Below are positions 37,898-45,695 of a stretch of 64,000 bases of DNA, piece after piece. Numbering within the stretch: position 1 is the first letter of the stretch; each line of letters begins with the position of its first letter. The translations under genes and the position numbers were made by a program. The DNA is taken from the NCBI RefSeq assembly GCF_000800255.1, contig NZ_CP009747.1, positions 3,038,001 through 3,102,000 of the forward strand. Reading direction: 5' to 3'. The stretch comes from Pseudomonas parafulva (GTDB taxonomy: Bacteria > Pseudomonadota > Gammaproteobacteria > Pseudomonadales > Pseudomonadaceae). The notes under the pieces are model-generated. The model was not told the DNA's origin. It made no database searches and was given only the letters and a program-made list of their open reading frames with translations.

Positions 37898-38484
37898 GGC
37901 AACAGGTCCTTGAGCCAGAACGACAAGGTCTTGTCCGACGCATCGTCCTGATCCAGGTCGCGCCAGGCATAGGTGGTGCGCAATGAAGGCTGATGAAGAA
38001 AGCCGCGGTTGCGCCAGAAACCATGCAATGGCTTGTAGTCATCGGGGCGCAGCGGGTGTCCGTTGGGACGCTCCACGGTGCAGAACGTGCAGTAGTGAAA
38101 ACCGCCGAGCTTGTGCGCATAGGATTCGCGCTCGATGAAGAAGCGCACCCCCAGCCCGCGCCCCCGATAGGCCGGCAACAGCACGGACTCACCGAAGTAG
38201 TAGACGGTATCCGGGTCGCGGCCTTGATCCAGAAAAGGCTGGCGAAAGGCATCGGTTTCGTCGCCCAGGGGCAGGCCGGTGGAGGCGCCCACCACCTGGC
38301 CGTCGTCCACCGCCAGCACCACCAGGCTGCGCTCGGAGGCCATGTAGGTGGCGAGGTAGTCGGATTCATACTCCGGCGTGCCGTCATAGAGGTAGGGAAA
38401 CTCGCGAAACACCGTCAGGCGCAGGCGAGCGAGGTCATCGAGGTAAGGCGCGATGGCAGCGCCGTGCAGCAGGCGTATTTCCAT
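37894..38484 (-). CDS. GNAT-family N-acetyltransferase
   Basis: A 196-residue GNAT acetyltransferase. The acetyl-CoA binding loop is LLPAYRGRGLGVRFFIERES (R/Q-x-x-G-x-G/A). SLVVLAVDDGQVVGASTGLP forms strands 2-4. The substrate is unknown. It overlaps the nitrilase-family gene (ATGA). The pairing of a GNAT protein with a C-N hydrolase recurs in bacteria and suggests a modify-then-hydrolyse or repair function, but nothing in the sequence identifies it. Confidence 0.85.
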   Translation of the reverse strand: MEIRLLHGAAIAPYLDDLARLRLTVFREFPYLYDGTPEYESDYLATYMASERSLVVLAVDDGQVVGASTGLPLGDETDAFRQPFLDQGRDPDTVYYFGESVLLPAYRGRGLGVRFFIERESYAHKLGGFHYCTFCTVERPNGHPLRPDDYKPLHGFWRNRGFLHQPSLRTTYAWRDLDQDDASDKTLSFWLKDLLP

Positions 38485-38599
38485 GCGGGACGGTCGTTTT
38501 GTCGATAGGGATGACGCGCTCGGCTAAGCCGGGCCTGAAGGGAAACCCTATCATCGGCGGCACGCTCGGCCCTTTCCCCTCCGCGACAGGTATTTCTCC

Positions 38600-38998
38600 A
38601 TGACCGCTACCGAACTCGTCACCGCCTACTACGCCGCCTTCAACGCCGGTGACATGCCGGCCTTCCTCGCCCTGCTCAGCGAAGACGTGATCCACGACAT
38701 CAACCAGGGCGAGCGGCAGATGGGCAAGGCCCGCTTCGCCGCCTTCATGGACAAGATGAACCGCTGCTACCGCGAGCGCCTGGCCGACATCGTGGTGATG
38801 CAGAACGCCGACGGCAGCCGCGCCGCCGCCGAGTTCACCGTGCACGGCGAGTACCTGGCCGACGACGAAGGCCTGCCCACTGCCAACGGTCAAACCTACG
38901 TACTACCGGCCGGGGCGTTCTTCTACATTCACTGCGGCAAGATCGCCCGGGTGAGCAACTACTACAACCTCAACGATTGGCTCGAGCAGGTGAGCTGA
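38600..38998 (+). CDS. SnoaL/NTF2-like protein (ketosteroid-isomerase related)
   Basis: A 132-residue NTF2-fold protein, starting MTATELVTAYYAAFNAGDMP. The conserved AFLALLSEDVIHDINQGERQ and the C-terminal HCGKIARVSNYYNLNDWLEQ match the SnoaL-like group often annotated as ketosteroid isomerase-related. No steroid pathway is near; a small-molecule binding or isomerase role is all that can be said. It stands alone, divergent from the GNAT gene. Confidence 0.83.
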   Translation: MTATELVTAYYAAFNAGDMPAFLALLSEDVIHDINQGERQMGKARFAAFMDKMNRCYRERLADIVVMQNADGSRAAAEFTVHGEYLADDEGLPTANGQTYVLPAGAFFYIHCGKIARVSNYYNLNDWLEQVS

Positions 38999-39014
38999 AG
39001 CCGGTCACCCTCAC

Positions 39015-39593
39015 TCACGAAATGCGCGTACCCAGCACCTTGAGAAACGCTGCCAGCCAGGCCGGATGCGCAGGCCAGGCGGGCGCGGTGACCAGATTGC
39101 CATCGACATGGGCCTGGTCCACGGCAATGTCCACGAATTGCCCACCGGCCAGCTTCACCTCCGGCGCACACGCCGGGTAAGCACTGCACTGCCGCCCCTG
39201 CAGCACGCCGGCAGCGGCTAGCAGTTGCGCGCCATGGCACACCGCGGCAATGGGTTTGCCGGCCTGGTCGAACGCCCGCACCAAGGCCAGCACGCGTTCG
39301 TCCAGGCGCAGATACTCCGGGGCGCGTCCGCCAGGGATCACCAGGGCGTCATAGCGTTCGGCACGCACCTGGACGAAATCGAAGTTCAGGGCGAACTGAT
39401 GACCCGGCTTCTCGCTGTAGGTCTGGTCGCCTTCGAAGTCGTGGATGGCCGTGCGCACCGTCTGCCCGGCGATCTTTTCCGGGCAGACCGCATGCACGGT
39501 GTGGCCCACCATCTGCAGGGCCTGGAACGGCACCATCGCCTCGTAGTCCTCGACGTAATCACCCACCAGCATGAGAATCTTCTTGGCCGTCAT
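39015..39593 (-). CDS. DJ-1/PfpI-family protein
   Basis: A 192-residue class I glutamine amidotransferase-like protein of the DJ-1/PfpI family. GGAG precedes the ATG at 39593, giving [20 protein letters not shown] with the conserved Glu of the family. The nucleophile elbow is [17 protein letters not shown], with a Cys-His pair at about residues 115-116. Members are glyoxalase III, deglycase or protease-like stress proteins. The 42 in-frame bases upstream lack conserved features. Confidence 0.87.
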   Translation of the reverse strand: MTAKKILMLVGDYVEDYEAMVPFQALQMVGHTVHAVCPEKIAGQTVRTAIHDFEGDQTYSEKPGHQFALNFDFVQVRAERYDALVIPGGRAPEYLRLDERVLALVRAFDQAGKPIAAVCHGAQLLAAAGVLQGRQCSAYPACAPEVKLAGGQFVDIAVDQAHVDGNLVTAPAWPAHPAWLAAFLKVLGTRIS

Positions 39594-39671
39594 CGCATCC
39601 ACTCCTTCGTGTGCAGGGAACATTCCCTGCACCATAGTCGGCTTCGTCGATGACCGATACTGCGCGCCGCG

Positions 39672-40829
39672 TCAGTTGCGCCGGTCGAGCAGAATCACCA
39701 CCAGTCGGTCGAGCCAGCCCCAGAGCCGCTGCTGCACCCGACGCCACAGTGGCCGGGCTTTCCAGTGATCCAGGTCGACCTCTTCGCTGAGCGCGAAGTC
39801 GCGCTGGAAGCTGGCCACCACCGTTTCGGTGAACGGCCGATCCAGTGCTTCCAGATTGGCTTCCAGGTTGAAGCGCAAGTTCCAGTGATCGAAGTTGCAT
39901 GAGCCGATGCTGACCCAGTCGTCCACCACCGCCATCTTCAGGTGCAGGAAGCACGGCTGGTACTCGAAGATGCGCACGCCGGCGCGCAGCAGGCGTGGAT
40001 AGTAACGATGGCCGGCATAGCGTACCGACGGGTGATCGGTGCGCGGGCCGGTGAGCAGCAGGCGCACATCGACGCCGCGTTGCGCGGCACGGCGCAACGA
40101 GCGACGCACGCTCCAGGTCGGCAGGAAATACGGTGTGGCCAGCCAGATGCGCTGCTGGCCACCACTCACGGCGCGCACCAGCGCGCGCAGGATGTCGCGG
40201 TGCTGGCGGGCATCGGCGTAGGCCACCCGGCCCAGGCCCTGGCCCTGCGCAGGTATTCTCGGCAGGCGCGACAGACCGAAGCCTTGGGGCGGACGCCAGG
40301 CTGTGCGGCGGTGGTTGGCATGCCACTGGCGGTCGAACAGCAGTTGCCAGTCGAGCACCACCGGACCTTGCATGCGCACCATCACCTCGTGCCACTCGCT
40401 GGTGGCATGACCCGGCGTCCAGAACTCATCGGTGACCCCGGTTCCCCCGACAGCCGCCCACTGCTCGTCCACCAACAACAACTTGCGATGATCGCGGTAC
40501 AGGTTGCGCAGGCCGCGGCGCCAGTGCAGAGGGTTGTACAGCCGCAGTTCGACGCCCGCGGCGTGCAACCGCTGGCGCAGGGCCGTCGCAAAGGCCAGGG
40601 CACCGTAGGCGTCGAACAGGCAGCGCACGCGCACGCCGCGTGAGGCTGCATACTCCAGTGCCTCCACCACCGCCTGGGCGCAGGCGCCCGCTTCGACCAG
40701 GTAGAGCTCAAGGTCGACCTGACGCTCGGCGCGCTCAATCGCCGCGAGCATGACAGGAAAGAACTCGGGGCCGTCGACCAGCAGTTCGAACTGGTTGCCA
40801 TCCCGCCAGGGGAAGACCGGCCCTGGCAT
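39672..40829 (-). CDS. ClsB-like cardiolipin synthase / phospholipase D
   Basis: A 385-residue phospholipase D superfamily protein with two HKD motifs, HRKLLLVDEQWAAVGGTGVTD in part (HxKx4D near residue 118) and HLKMAVVDDWVSIGSCNFD (near residue 295). It lacks the N-terminal membrane helices of ClsA and so resembles ClsB/YbhO, which makes cardiolipin from phosphatidylglycerol or phosphatidylethanolamine. A hydrophobic C-terminal patch (LWGWLDRLVVILLD) may associate with the membrane. Its start lies two bases from the yceI stop, so the two are coupled. Confidence 0.88.
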   Translation of the reverse strand: MPGPVFPWRDGNQFELLVDGPEFFPVMLAAIERAERQVDLELYLVEAGACAQAVVEALEYAASRGVRVRCLFDAYGALAFATALRQRLHAAGVELRLYNPLHWRRGLRNLYRDHRKLLLVDEQWAAVGGTGVTDEFWTPGHATSEWHEVMVRMQGPVVLDWQLLFDRQWHANHRRTAWRPPQGFGLSRLPRIPAQGQGLGRVAYADARQHRDILRALVRAVSGGQQRIWLATPYFLPTWSVRRSLRRAAQRGVDVRLLLTGPRTDHPSVRYAGHRYYPRLLRAGVRIFEYQPCFLHLKMAVVDDWVSIGSCNFDHWNLRFNLEANLEALDRPFTETVVASFQRDFALSEEVDLDHWKARPLWRRVQQRLWGWLDRLVVILLDRRN

Positions 40830-40830
40830 G

Positions 40831-41406
40831 TCAGCGGGCGGTGAAGATCAGCACCGCATTGACCGGTACCGACGGGTTGATCGACTTGAGCCCGGCGAAA
40901 CTGCGCAGCGTTTCCAGACTCGGCAGCAGGTCGAAATCCTGGGCCTGCAACACCAGCGGTTCCAGGGTCACCACCTGAAAGCGGCGCTCGTCCAGACGCG
41001 TGACCAGCAGCAGGGCATTGTAGGTGTGGGATTGGCCGCGCAGCGTCACTGTCACCGGCAGGCGCAGCTCCAATTGGGCGCCATTGGCCAAGTCGCTGAC
41101 CGGGCGCAGGTCCAACTGGGCGCTCACCGTCGCCTCGGGAAAGCGCGCCACCTCGAACAGGCCGTCACGCATGCGTTCGTCGCGCAGCGGGATGCCGCTG
41201 CTGACCGAATCCATCTCGATGCTCAGCCCCGCCGCGCCCTTTCGGTCGATGGTGCCGTGCAACACCAGAAAGCGGTGCACGTCGGCGGTGTCGCCGTTGT
41301 TACCGGTGATGAACGACAGGCGCGAGGACTCACCGTCCAGGTGCCAGTTGGCGTGGGCAGGCAGGCACAGGGCCAGGAACAGCGCGGGCAGCAGACGCAG
41401 CAGCAT
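40831..41406 (-). CDS. YceI-family periplasmic protein
   Basis: A 191-residue YceI/lipocalin-like protein. The signal peptide MLLRLLPALFLALCLPAHAN is cut after AHA. The mature part opens WHLDGESSRLSFITGNNGD, the YceI lipid-binding fold, and includes VTLRGQSHTYNALLLVTRL. Members bind polyprenyl-type lipids or ubiquinone in the periplasm. Placed directly before a cardiolipin-synthase-like gene, it may bind a lipid product, but that is inferred from context. Confidence 0.88.
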   Translation of the reverse strand: MLLRLLPALFLALCLPAHANWHLDGESSRLSFITGNNGDTADVHRFLVLHGTIDRKGAAGLSIEMDSVSSGIPLRDERMRDGLFEVARFPEATVSAQLDLRPVSDLANGAQLELRLPVTVTLRGQSHTYNALLLVTRLDERRFQVVTLEPLVLQAQDFDLLPSLETLRSFAGLKSINPSVPVNAVLIFTAR

Positions 41407-41452
41407 GGAGATACCTCGGAAAGCGAGACCGCCAACCTTACCGCGTGGCCAT

Positions 41453-41758
41453 TCACGGCAGCAAGCGACAACCCTCGCGCGGCCCCTGCCACGCCGCCTG
41501 GCTCTGACGGCCCAGCCCTTGGGCGAGCACGCGGCGGGTGTCGGTGTGCTCCTCCAGGCGCGTGAGCGGCAGGTACTGCTTCACATAGCCCCGGCAATAG
41601 CCCTCGTCCAAGCCCATGACGAAGCGGCATGAGCAGTACTCCTTGGCCGAGTAGGCCGGCAGGATGCCGGGGAAATCCACCAGTGCCTGGCGCTCGAACC
41701 AGGCCCAGATCGCCATGCCCAGCAGGGCTATCGACAGCACCCCGTACCGACGCTTCAT
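41453..41758 (-). CDS. Small membrane-anchored Cys-containing hypothetical protein
   Basis: A 101-residue protein with an N-terminal helix (MKRRYGVLSIALLGMAIWAW) and a periplasmic tail. The tail contains AKEYCSCRFVMGLDEGYCRG, three Cys in a short span, then a final Cys near the C-terminus (REGCRLLP), which could form disulfides or bind metal. No named family was recognised. Its ATG overlaps the stop of the serine hydrolase (ATGA), so the two are made together and may both act in the periplasm. Confidence 0.7.
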   Translation of the reverse strand: MKRRYGVLSIALLGMAIWAWFERQALVDFPGILPAYSAKEYCSCRFVMGLDEGYCRGYVKQYLPLTRLEEHTDTRRVLAQGLGRQSQAAWQGPREGCRLLP

Positions 41759-42843
41759 CGAACCTCCTCCGCCAGTGCGGCCAGCACCCGCTTGAGCAAC
41801 TCGTCATGGCGGTAGCTGCCATCGCGGTCGTCCGCGTAGCGAACGATCACCAGTTTCTGCGTCGGCAGGATATACAACGCCTGCCCCCAGTGGCCGAGGG
41901 CAGCGAAGGTGTCGGTGGGGGCGTGAGGCCAAGGTCGCGGCTGGGCGGGCAGCGGCTGATTCAGCCACCAGTGACCACCCGGGTTGGCCTCGCCTGGCAC
42001 CGGCTCGGCCTGGGGGAACAGCGTACGGTTGAACGTCACCCAGTCGGCGGGCAGCAACTGCCGGTCGCGCCACCGCCCCTCGCGCAGCATCAGCAGACCG
42101 ATGCGCGCCAGGTCGCGGGCGCTGAGGTAGAGGTAGGAGGAGCCCACGTAGGTGCCAACGCCGTCGCGTTCCCACACCGCATGGGCAATGCCAAGGGGCT
42201 CGAACAGTGCCTGCCAGGGATAGTCGGCGTAGCGCTCCGGCGCCAACATCCCGCGCAGCGCGGCGGCCAGCAGGTTGCTGTCGCCGCTGGAATAGACGAA
42301 GCGCCGCCCAGGCGTCTCGGCCTGCGCCTTGCCAGCCGCATAGGCGGCCATGTCGTGGCGGCCGCGGGTATAGAGCATGGCCACCACCGAAGAGTTGAGC
42401 GGCGCGTACTCGTAGTCTTCCTGCCAGGCAAGACCACTGGCCCAGTGCAGCAGATCCTGCAGACGCACCTGCGGGTGCGCCGCGAGTGCCGGGTAGTAGC
42501 GCGCAGCCGGATCGTCGAGCTGGAAGCGTCCTTCCCCCTCGGCGATGCCCAGCAGCGTGGCCAGCACACTCTTGCTGATCGACCAGGTCAAGTGTGGCGT
42601 GTCGGCGGTGGTGGGCGCTGCGTAGCGTTCATGCAGGATGCGGCCATCGCGCACGATCAACAGGGCGTCGCTGCGCACGCCACGGCGCTCGACGTCATCG
42701 CGCGGGGCGAAGGCGTAACGATCCACCGCTTGCCAATCATAGTGTGCGGGATCTTCCAGCCATTGGCTGTCGGGCCACGCCGTGCCCAGCGCCGGCAAGG
42801 CGAACAGCTGCAAACAGCACCACAACCCTCTGTTCCAGAACAT
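41755..42843 (-). CDS. Serine hydrolase, beta-lactamase (class C/AmpC-fold) family
   Basis: A 362-residue beta-lactamase-related hydrolase. ATG 42843 is chosen because GGGAG lies six bases before it; a further in-frame ATG lies six bases upstream. The signal peptide MFWNRGLWCCLQLFALPALG precedes a mature N-terminus at about AWPDSQW. The SxxK motif is TWSISKSVLATL, YxN corresponds to VYSSGDSNLL, and the third motif resembles HWGQALYILP. The family includes esterases and peptidases, and resistance is not implied. It heads a minus-strand run through the 101-residue protein toward yceI and the phospholipase D gene. Confidence 0.86.
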   Translation of the reverse strand: MFWNRGLWCCLQLFALPALGTAWPDSQWLEDPAHYDWQAVDRYAFAPRDDVERRGVRSDALLIVRDGRILHERYAAPTTADTPHLTWSISKSVLATLLGIAEGEGRFQLDDPAARYYPALAAHPQVRLQDLLHWASGLAWQEDYEYAPLNSSVVAMLYTRGRHDMAAYAAGKAQAETPGRRFVYSSGDSNLLAAALRGMLAPERYADYPWQALFEPLGIAHAVWERDGVGTYVGSSYLYLSARDLARIGLLMLREGRWRDRQLLPADWVTFNRTLFPQAEPVPGEANPGGHWWLNQPLPAQPRPWPHAPTDTFAALGHWGQALYILPTQKLVIVRYADDRDGSYRHDELLKRVLAALAEEVR

Positions 42844-42919
42844 CAGCATCTCCCGCCGCAGGCACTGCGTGCAGCCTCCCATCTGCGCATGACAATCCGG
42901 CGGCGGCGCACCGCCCAGC

Positions 42920-42948
42920 CTGTCACGCAAGCATCACCGAAGCGTCAT
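42920..42948 (+). promoter_or_regulatory. Pho-box-like tandem repeat upstream of olsBA
   Basis: CTGTCAC, GCATCAC and GCGTCAT occur at exactly 11-base intervals (42920, 42931, 42942) with four-base spacers, the geometry of PhoB sites (7-base repeat CTGTCAT plus 4). The first matches the consensus at 6 of 7; the other two are weaker (GCGTCAT 5 of 7, GCATCAC 3 of 7). It lies 83-111 bases before olsB and also upstream of the divergent serine hydrolase. Confidence 0.4.
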
Positions 42949-43030
42949 GGAGGTGACACTGCCTCTACCTAGGCTGACCTTGCACAACAAAGCCGACCGG
43001 CCGCCCTTGGCTGGCTTATGGAGACTCGCA

Positions 43031-43786
43031 ATGACTCGGATCGCTCGCTCTGGCGACAACAGCACTGAACGCCGTCTGCAAGCCGAACGCCTGGTCGGCG
43101 CCGCGGCCCTGCAAGAAGCCCAGGCCCTGCGCTACAAGGTGTTCAGCGCCGAATTCAAGGCCAAGCTCAAGGGCGCCGAACACGGCCTGGACATGGACGA
43201 CTACGACATCCATTGCCGCCACATCGGCGTGCGCGACCTGGCCACCGGACAGTTGGTCGCCACCACCCGCCTGCTCGACCACCAGGCCGCCAGCAGCTTG
43301 GGGCGTTTCTACAGCGAAGAAGAATTCAGCCTGCACGGGCTGCTGCAACTGCAAGGCCCGATCCTCGAGCTGGGCCGCACCTGCGTCGATCCGGGTTACC
43401 GCAATGGCGGCACCATCGCCGTGCTCTGGGGCGAGTTGGCCGAGGTGCTCAACGAGGGCCGCTACAGCTACCTGATGGGCTGCGCCAGCATCCCCATGCA
43501 GGATGGCGGCGTTCAAGCTCATGCGATCATGCAGCGCCTGCGCGAACGCTACCTGTGTAACGAACACCTGCGCGCCGAACCGAAGAAGCCGCTGCCGTCG
43601 CTGGCTTTGCCGAACAACGTCATCACCGAGATGCCGCCGCTGCTCAAGGCCTACATGCGCCTGGGGGCGAAGATCTGCGGCGAACCGTGCTGGGACGAAG
43701 ACTTCCAGGTGGCCGACGTGTTCATCCTGCTCAAGCGCGACGACCTCTGCCCGCGCTACGCCCGGCACTTCAAGGCGGCGGTCTGA
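43031..43786 (+). CDS. olsB: OlsB, L-ornithine N(alpha)-acyltransferase
   Basis: A 251-residue GNAT-fold acyltransferase that attaches a 3-hydroxyacyl chain from acyl-ACP to ornithine, making lyso-ornithine lipid. The ATG at 43031 follows GGAG. Conserved OlsB blocks include [40 protein letters not shown] and [13 protein letters not shown]. Its stop overlaps the olsA start by one base (TGATG). The Pho-box-like array upstream suggests phosphate-limitation control, which fits the replacement of phospholipids by ornithine lipids. Confidence 0.92.
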   Translation: MTRIARSGDNSTERRLQAERLVGAAALQEAQALRYKVFSAEFKAKLKGAEHGLDMDDYDIHCRHIGVRDLATGQLVATTRLLDHQAASSLGRFYSEEEFSLHGLLQLQGPILELGRTCVDPGYRNGGTIAVLWGELAEVLNEGRYSYLMGCASIPMQDGGVQAHAIMQRLRERYLCNEHLRAEPKKPLPSLALPNNVITEMPPLLKAYMRLGAKICGEPCWDEDFQVADVFILLKRDDLCPRYARHFKAAV

Positions 43787-44574
43787 TGCCGAGCGTGCGG
43801 GCCAGTGCCCGCCTAGTGCGCCTGATGCTGGTGCTGCTGCTGGGCGTGGCCATGGCCACGCTCATCGCCGTCGGCGAACGTCTTGGCCTGCGCGCCGGCA
43901 GCGAACGCCGCCAGCGCTGGAGCTGCCGCTTCATGAAACACCTGGTCGGCGCCCTGCCCTTCGAAGTGCGGGTGGTCGGCACCTTGCCGCAGCAACCGAT
44001 GCTGTGGGTCAGCAATCACATTTCGTGGACCGACATCCCATTGCTGGGCATGCTCACGCCGCTGTCGTTCCTGTCCAAGGCGGAAGTGCGCCAGTGGCCG
44101 CTGGCCGGCTGGTTGGCGGAGAAGGCCGACACCTTGTTCATCCGTCGCGGCGGCGGCGACAGCCAGCGCCTGCGCGAGCAGATCGGCGCGCGCCTGGGCC
44201 AGGCCTGCCCGCTGCTGATCTTCCCCGAGGGCACCACCACCGATGGCCGCGCCCTGCGTACCTTCCACGGGCGCCTGCTAGCGGGCGCCATCGATCACGG
44301 CACACCGGTCCAGCCGGTGGCTATTCAATACCTGCGTGAGGGCGAGCCGGACCCGATCGCGCCGTTCATCGGCGACGACGACTTGCTGTCACACCTGCTG
44401 CGGCTGTTCGGCCAGGCGCCTGGTCAGGTGCTGATCCATCTGCTGCCGCCCTTGCACAGCCAAGGCAAGGAACGCGCGGTGCTGGCATTGCAGGCTCAGC
44501 AGGCGATCCACCTGGCGCTGTATGCCGAGCAGGAAAGCGAGCCGCTGCCGCAACGCCAGGCCAAGGCAGCGTGA
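43786..44574 (+). CDS. olsA: OlsA, lyso-ornithine lipid O-acyltransferase
   Basis: A 262-residue PlsC-family acyltransferase completing ornithine lipid synthesis. An N-terminal membrane helix (RLMLVLLLGVAMATLIAVGE) is followed by the HX4D motif in VSNHISWTDIPLLG and the glycerolipid-binding FPEGTTTDGR. ATG 43786 overlaps the olsB stop, which identifies it as the OlsA partner rather than plsC. The C-terminal tail is charged and Gln-rich. Confidence 0.91.
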   Translation: MPSVRASARLVRLMLVLLLGVAMATLIAVGERLGLRAGSERRQRWSCRFMKHLVGALPFEVRVVGTLPQQPMLWVSNHISWTDIPLLGMLTPLSFLSKAEVRQWPLAGWLAEKADTLFIRRGGGDSQRLREQIGARLGQACPLLIFPEGTTTDGRALRTFHGRLLAGAIDHGTPVQPVAIQYLREGEPDPIAPFIGDDDLLSHLLRLFGQAPGQVLIHLLPPLHSQGKERAVLALQAQQAIHLALYAEQESEPLPQRQAKAA

Positions 44575-44595
44575 GGCATCGCGGGCGCGGCGCGC

Positions 44596-45168
44596 TCAGC
44601 GTCGCGTTGCCGCGAATGCCTGCAACTGCGGGTAGAAGGCGCGGAAATCAGCCGTCAGTGGCGCGTACAACGCTTCCAGTTCAGCCATCACGCCGAGCAG
44701 CGCTTCGGGCCGCGACAGCCGTCGCCCAATGCCTCGAAACACCGCCTCCAGCGTCGCGAAATCGGCATAGGCCCCCAACCAGTCATCTGCGGCCATTAAC
44801 GGCGCAATCCGCGCCAGGCGTCCCGGCAACTCGGGCTCGGCCAGCAGAACCCGGTAGAAGCGCTCGGTGAACAGCGCTAGCGGCTGCTGGGCGTAATCCT
44901 GCCAATGCAGGGCCAGGCAATGGTCGAAGAACACGTCGAGCACGATGCCGGCAAAGCGCCGCCGCCCTTTGGGAAAGCGCGCCAGCGCGGCCAGCACCAG
45001 GGGATGGCTGTCGGTATAGGTATCAATGTGTCGGTGCAGCCTGATCGCCGCTTCGAGTTCGGGAGCGAAGCGGCCTTGCAGCGAGCCTTTGACGAAATCG
45101 CCATACAGGCTGCCGAGCAGTTGCTGGGGCGCAGGGCCGCCCAAGTGGAGGTGTGCCAGATAATTCAT
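44596..45168 (-). CDS. acpH: AcpH, acyl-carrier-protein phosphodiesterase
   Basis: A 190-residue DUF479-family HD-like phosphodiesterase that removes the 4'-phosphopantetheine arm from ACP. It opens MNYLAHLHLGGPAPQQLLGS, the characteristic AcpH start, and contains LYGDFVKGSL, AIRLHRHIDTYTDSHP and GIVLDVFFDHCLALHW, in which the His and Asp residues bind metal. It converges on olsA with a 21-base gap. Functional linkage to the ACP-dependent OlsB next door is possible but not shown. Confidence 0.9.
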   Translation of the reverse strand: MNYLAHLHLGGPAPQQLLGSLYGDFVKGSLQGRFAPELEAAIRLHRHIDTYTDSHPLVLAALARFPKGRRRFAGIVLDVFFDHCLALHWQDYAQQPLALFTERFYRVLLAEPELPGRLARIAPLMAADDWLGAYADFATLEAVFRGIGRRLSRPEALLGVMAELEALYAPLTADFRAFYPQLQAFAATRR

Positions 45169-45195
45169 GGCGGCAGTCTAGCACCGCCGCCGCAC

Positions 45196-45295
45196 ATATC
45201 GTTATAACGCGATATAACGATTTCGAACGAACTCAGAACGGCTCGGTCTTTGTATATCGTGAACAGACGATCTATATTTCGCTCTATCGCGATAT
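45196..45295. promoter_or_regulatory. Three operator-like inverted repeats upstream of the ArsR gene
   Basis: The motif ATATCG-N8-CGATAT occurs at 45196-45215 (perfect), 45254-45273 (CGATCT right arm) and 45276-45295 (ATTTCG left arm). Centres are 58 and 22 bases apart. The region is markedly AT-rich for the window and also contains TCGTTATA-N6-TATAACGA (45199-45220). The copies probably bind the dimeric ArsR-type regulator encoded immediately downstream. Confidence 0.7.
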
Positions 45296-45320
45296 ACCGC
45301 TACAGACCACGAGCCCAGCC

Positions 45321-45623
45321 ATGCCCCTCGACCTCGACGACATCATCAAAGCCCTGGCCCATCCGGTCCGCCGAGACATTCTCAATTGGCTCAAGGACCC
45401 CGCCGCGCATTTCCCCGAACAGCATCACAGCACCGAGTTCGGCGTGTGCGCCGGGCAGATCGACCAGCGCTGCGGCCTGTCCCAATCGACCGTGTCGGCG
45501 CACCTGGCCACTTTGCAACGGGCCGGCCTGATCAGCAGCCAGAAGGTCGGGCAATGGCATTTCTTCAAACGCAATGAGTCGACCATCCAGGCCTTCCTCG
45601 AACAAATGAGCCAGGAGCTTTGA
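45321..45623 (+). CDS. ArsR-type HTH regulator preceding xenB
   Basis: A 100-residue winged-helix repressor of the ArsR family. The HTH is at about residues 47-66 (IDQRCGLSQSTVSAHLATLQ) and the wing at ISSQKVGQWHFFKRN. It lacks the classic ELCVCDL metal site but has two Cys, at positions 43 and 51, the second inside the HTH. Thiol modification by electrophiles or quinones is therefore a reasonable sensing mechanism. It is transcribed with the alkene reductase 72 bases downstream, and three palindromic sites precede it, pointing to autorepression. The ribosome site is weak. Confidence 0.86.
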   Translation: MPLDLDDIIKALAHPVRRDILNWLKDPAAHFPEQHHSTEFGVCAGQIDQRCGLSQSTVSAHLATLQRAGLISSQKVGQWHFFKRNESTIQAFLEQMSQEL

Positions 45624-45695
45624 CCGTTACCCCACTTATGCGGCGCCCTCGGGCGCTGCCTTCACCGTCCACCCTACCCTCGCGAGGCTTCTGAC

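Noticed and set aside
41755..42843. Calling the serine hydrolase a beta-lactamase resistance gene
   Set aside because: It shares the AmpC-type fold and SxxK motif, but the third motif and overall sequence are not those of resistance enzymes; most such proteins are esterases or peptidases.
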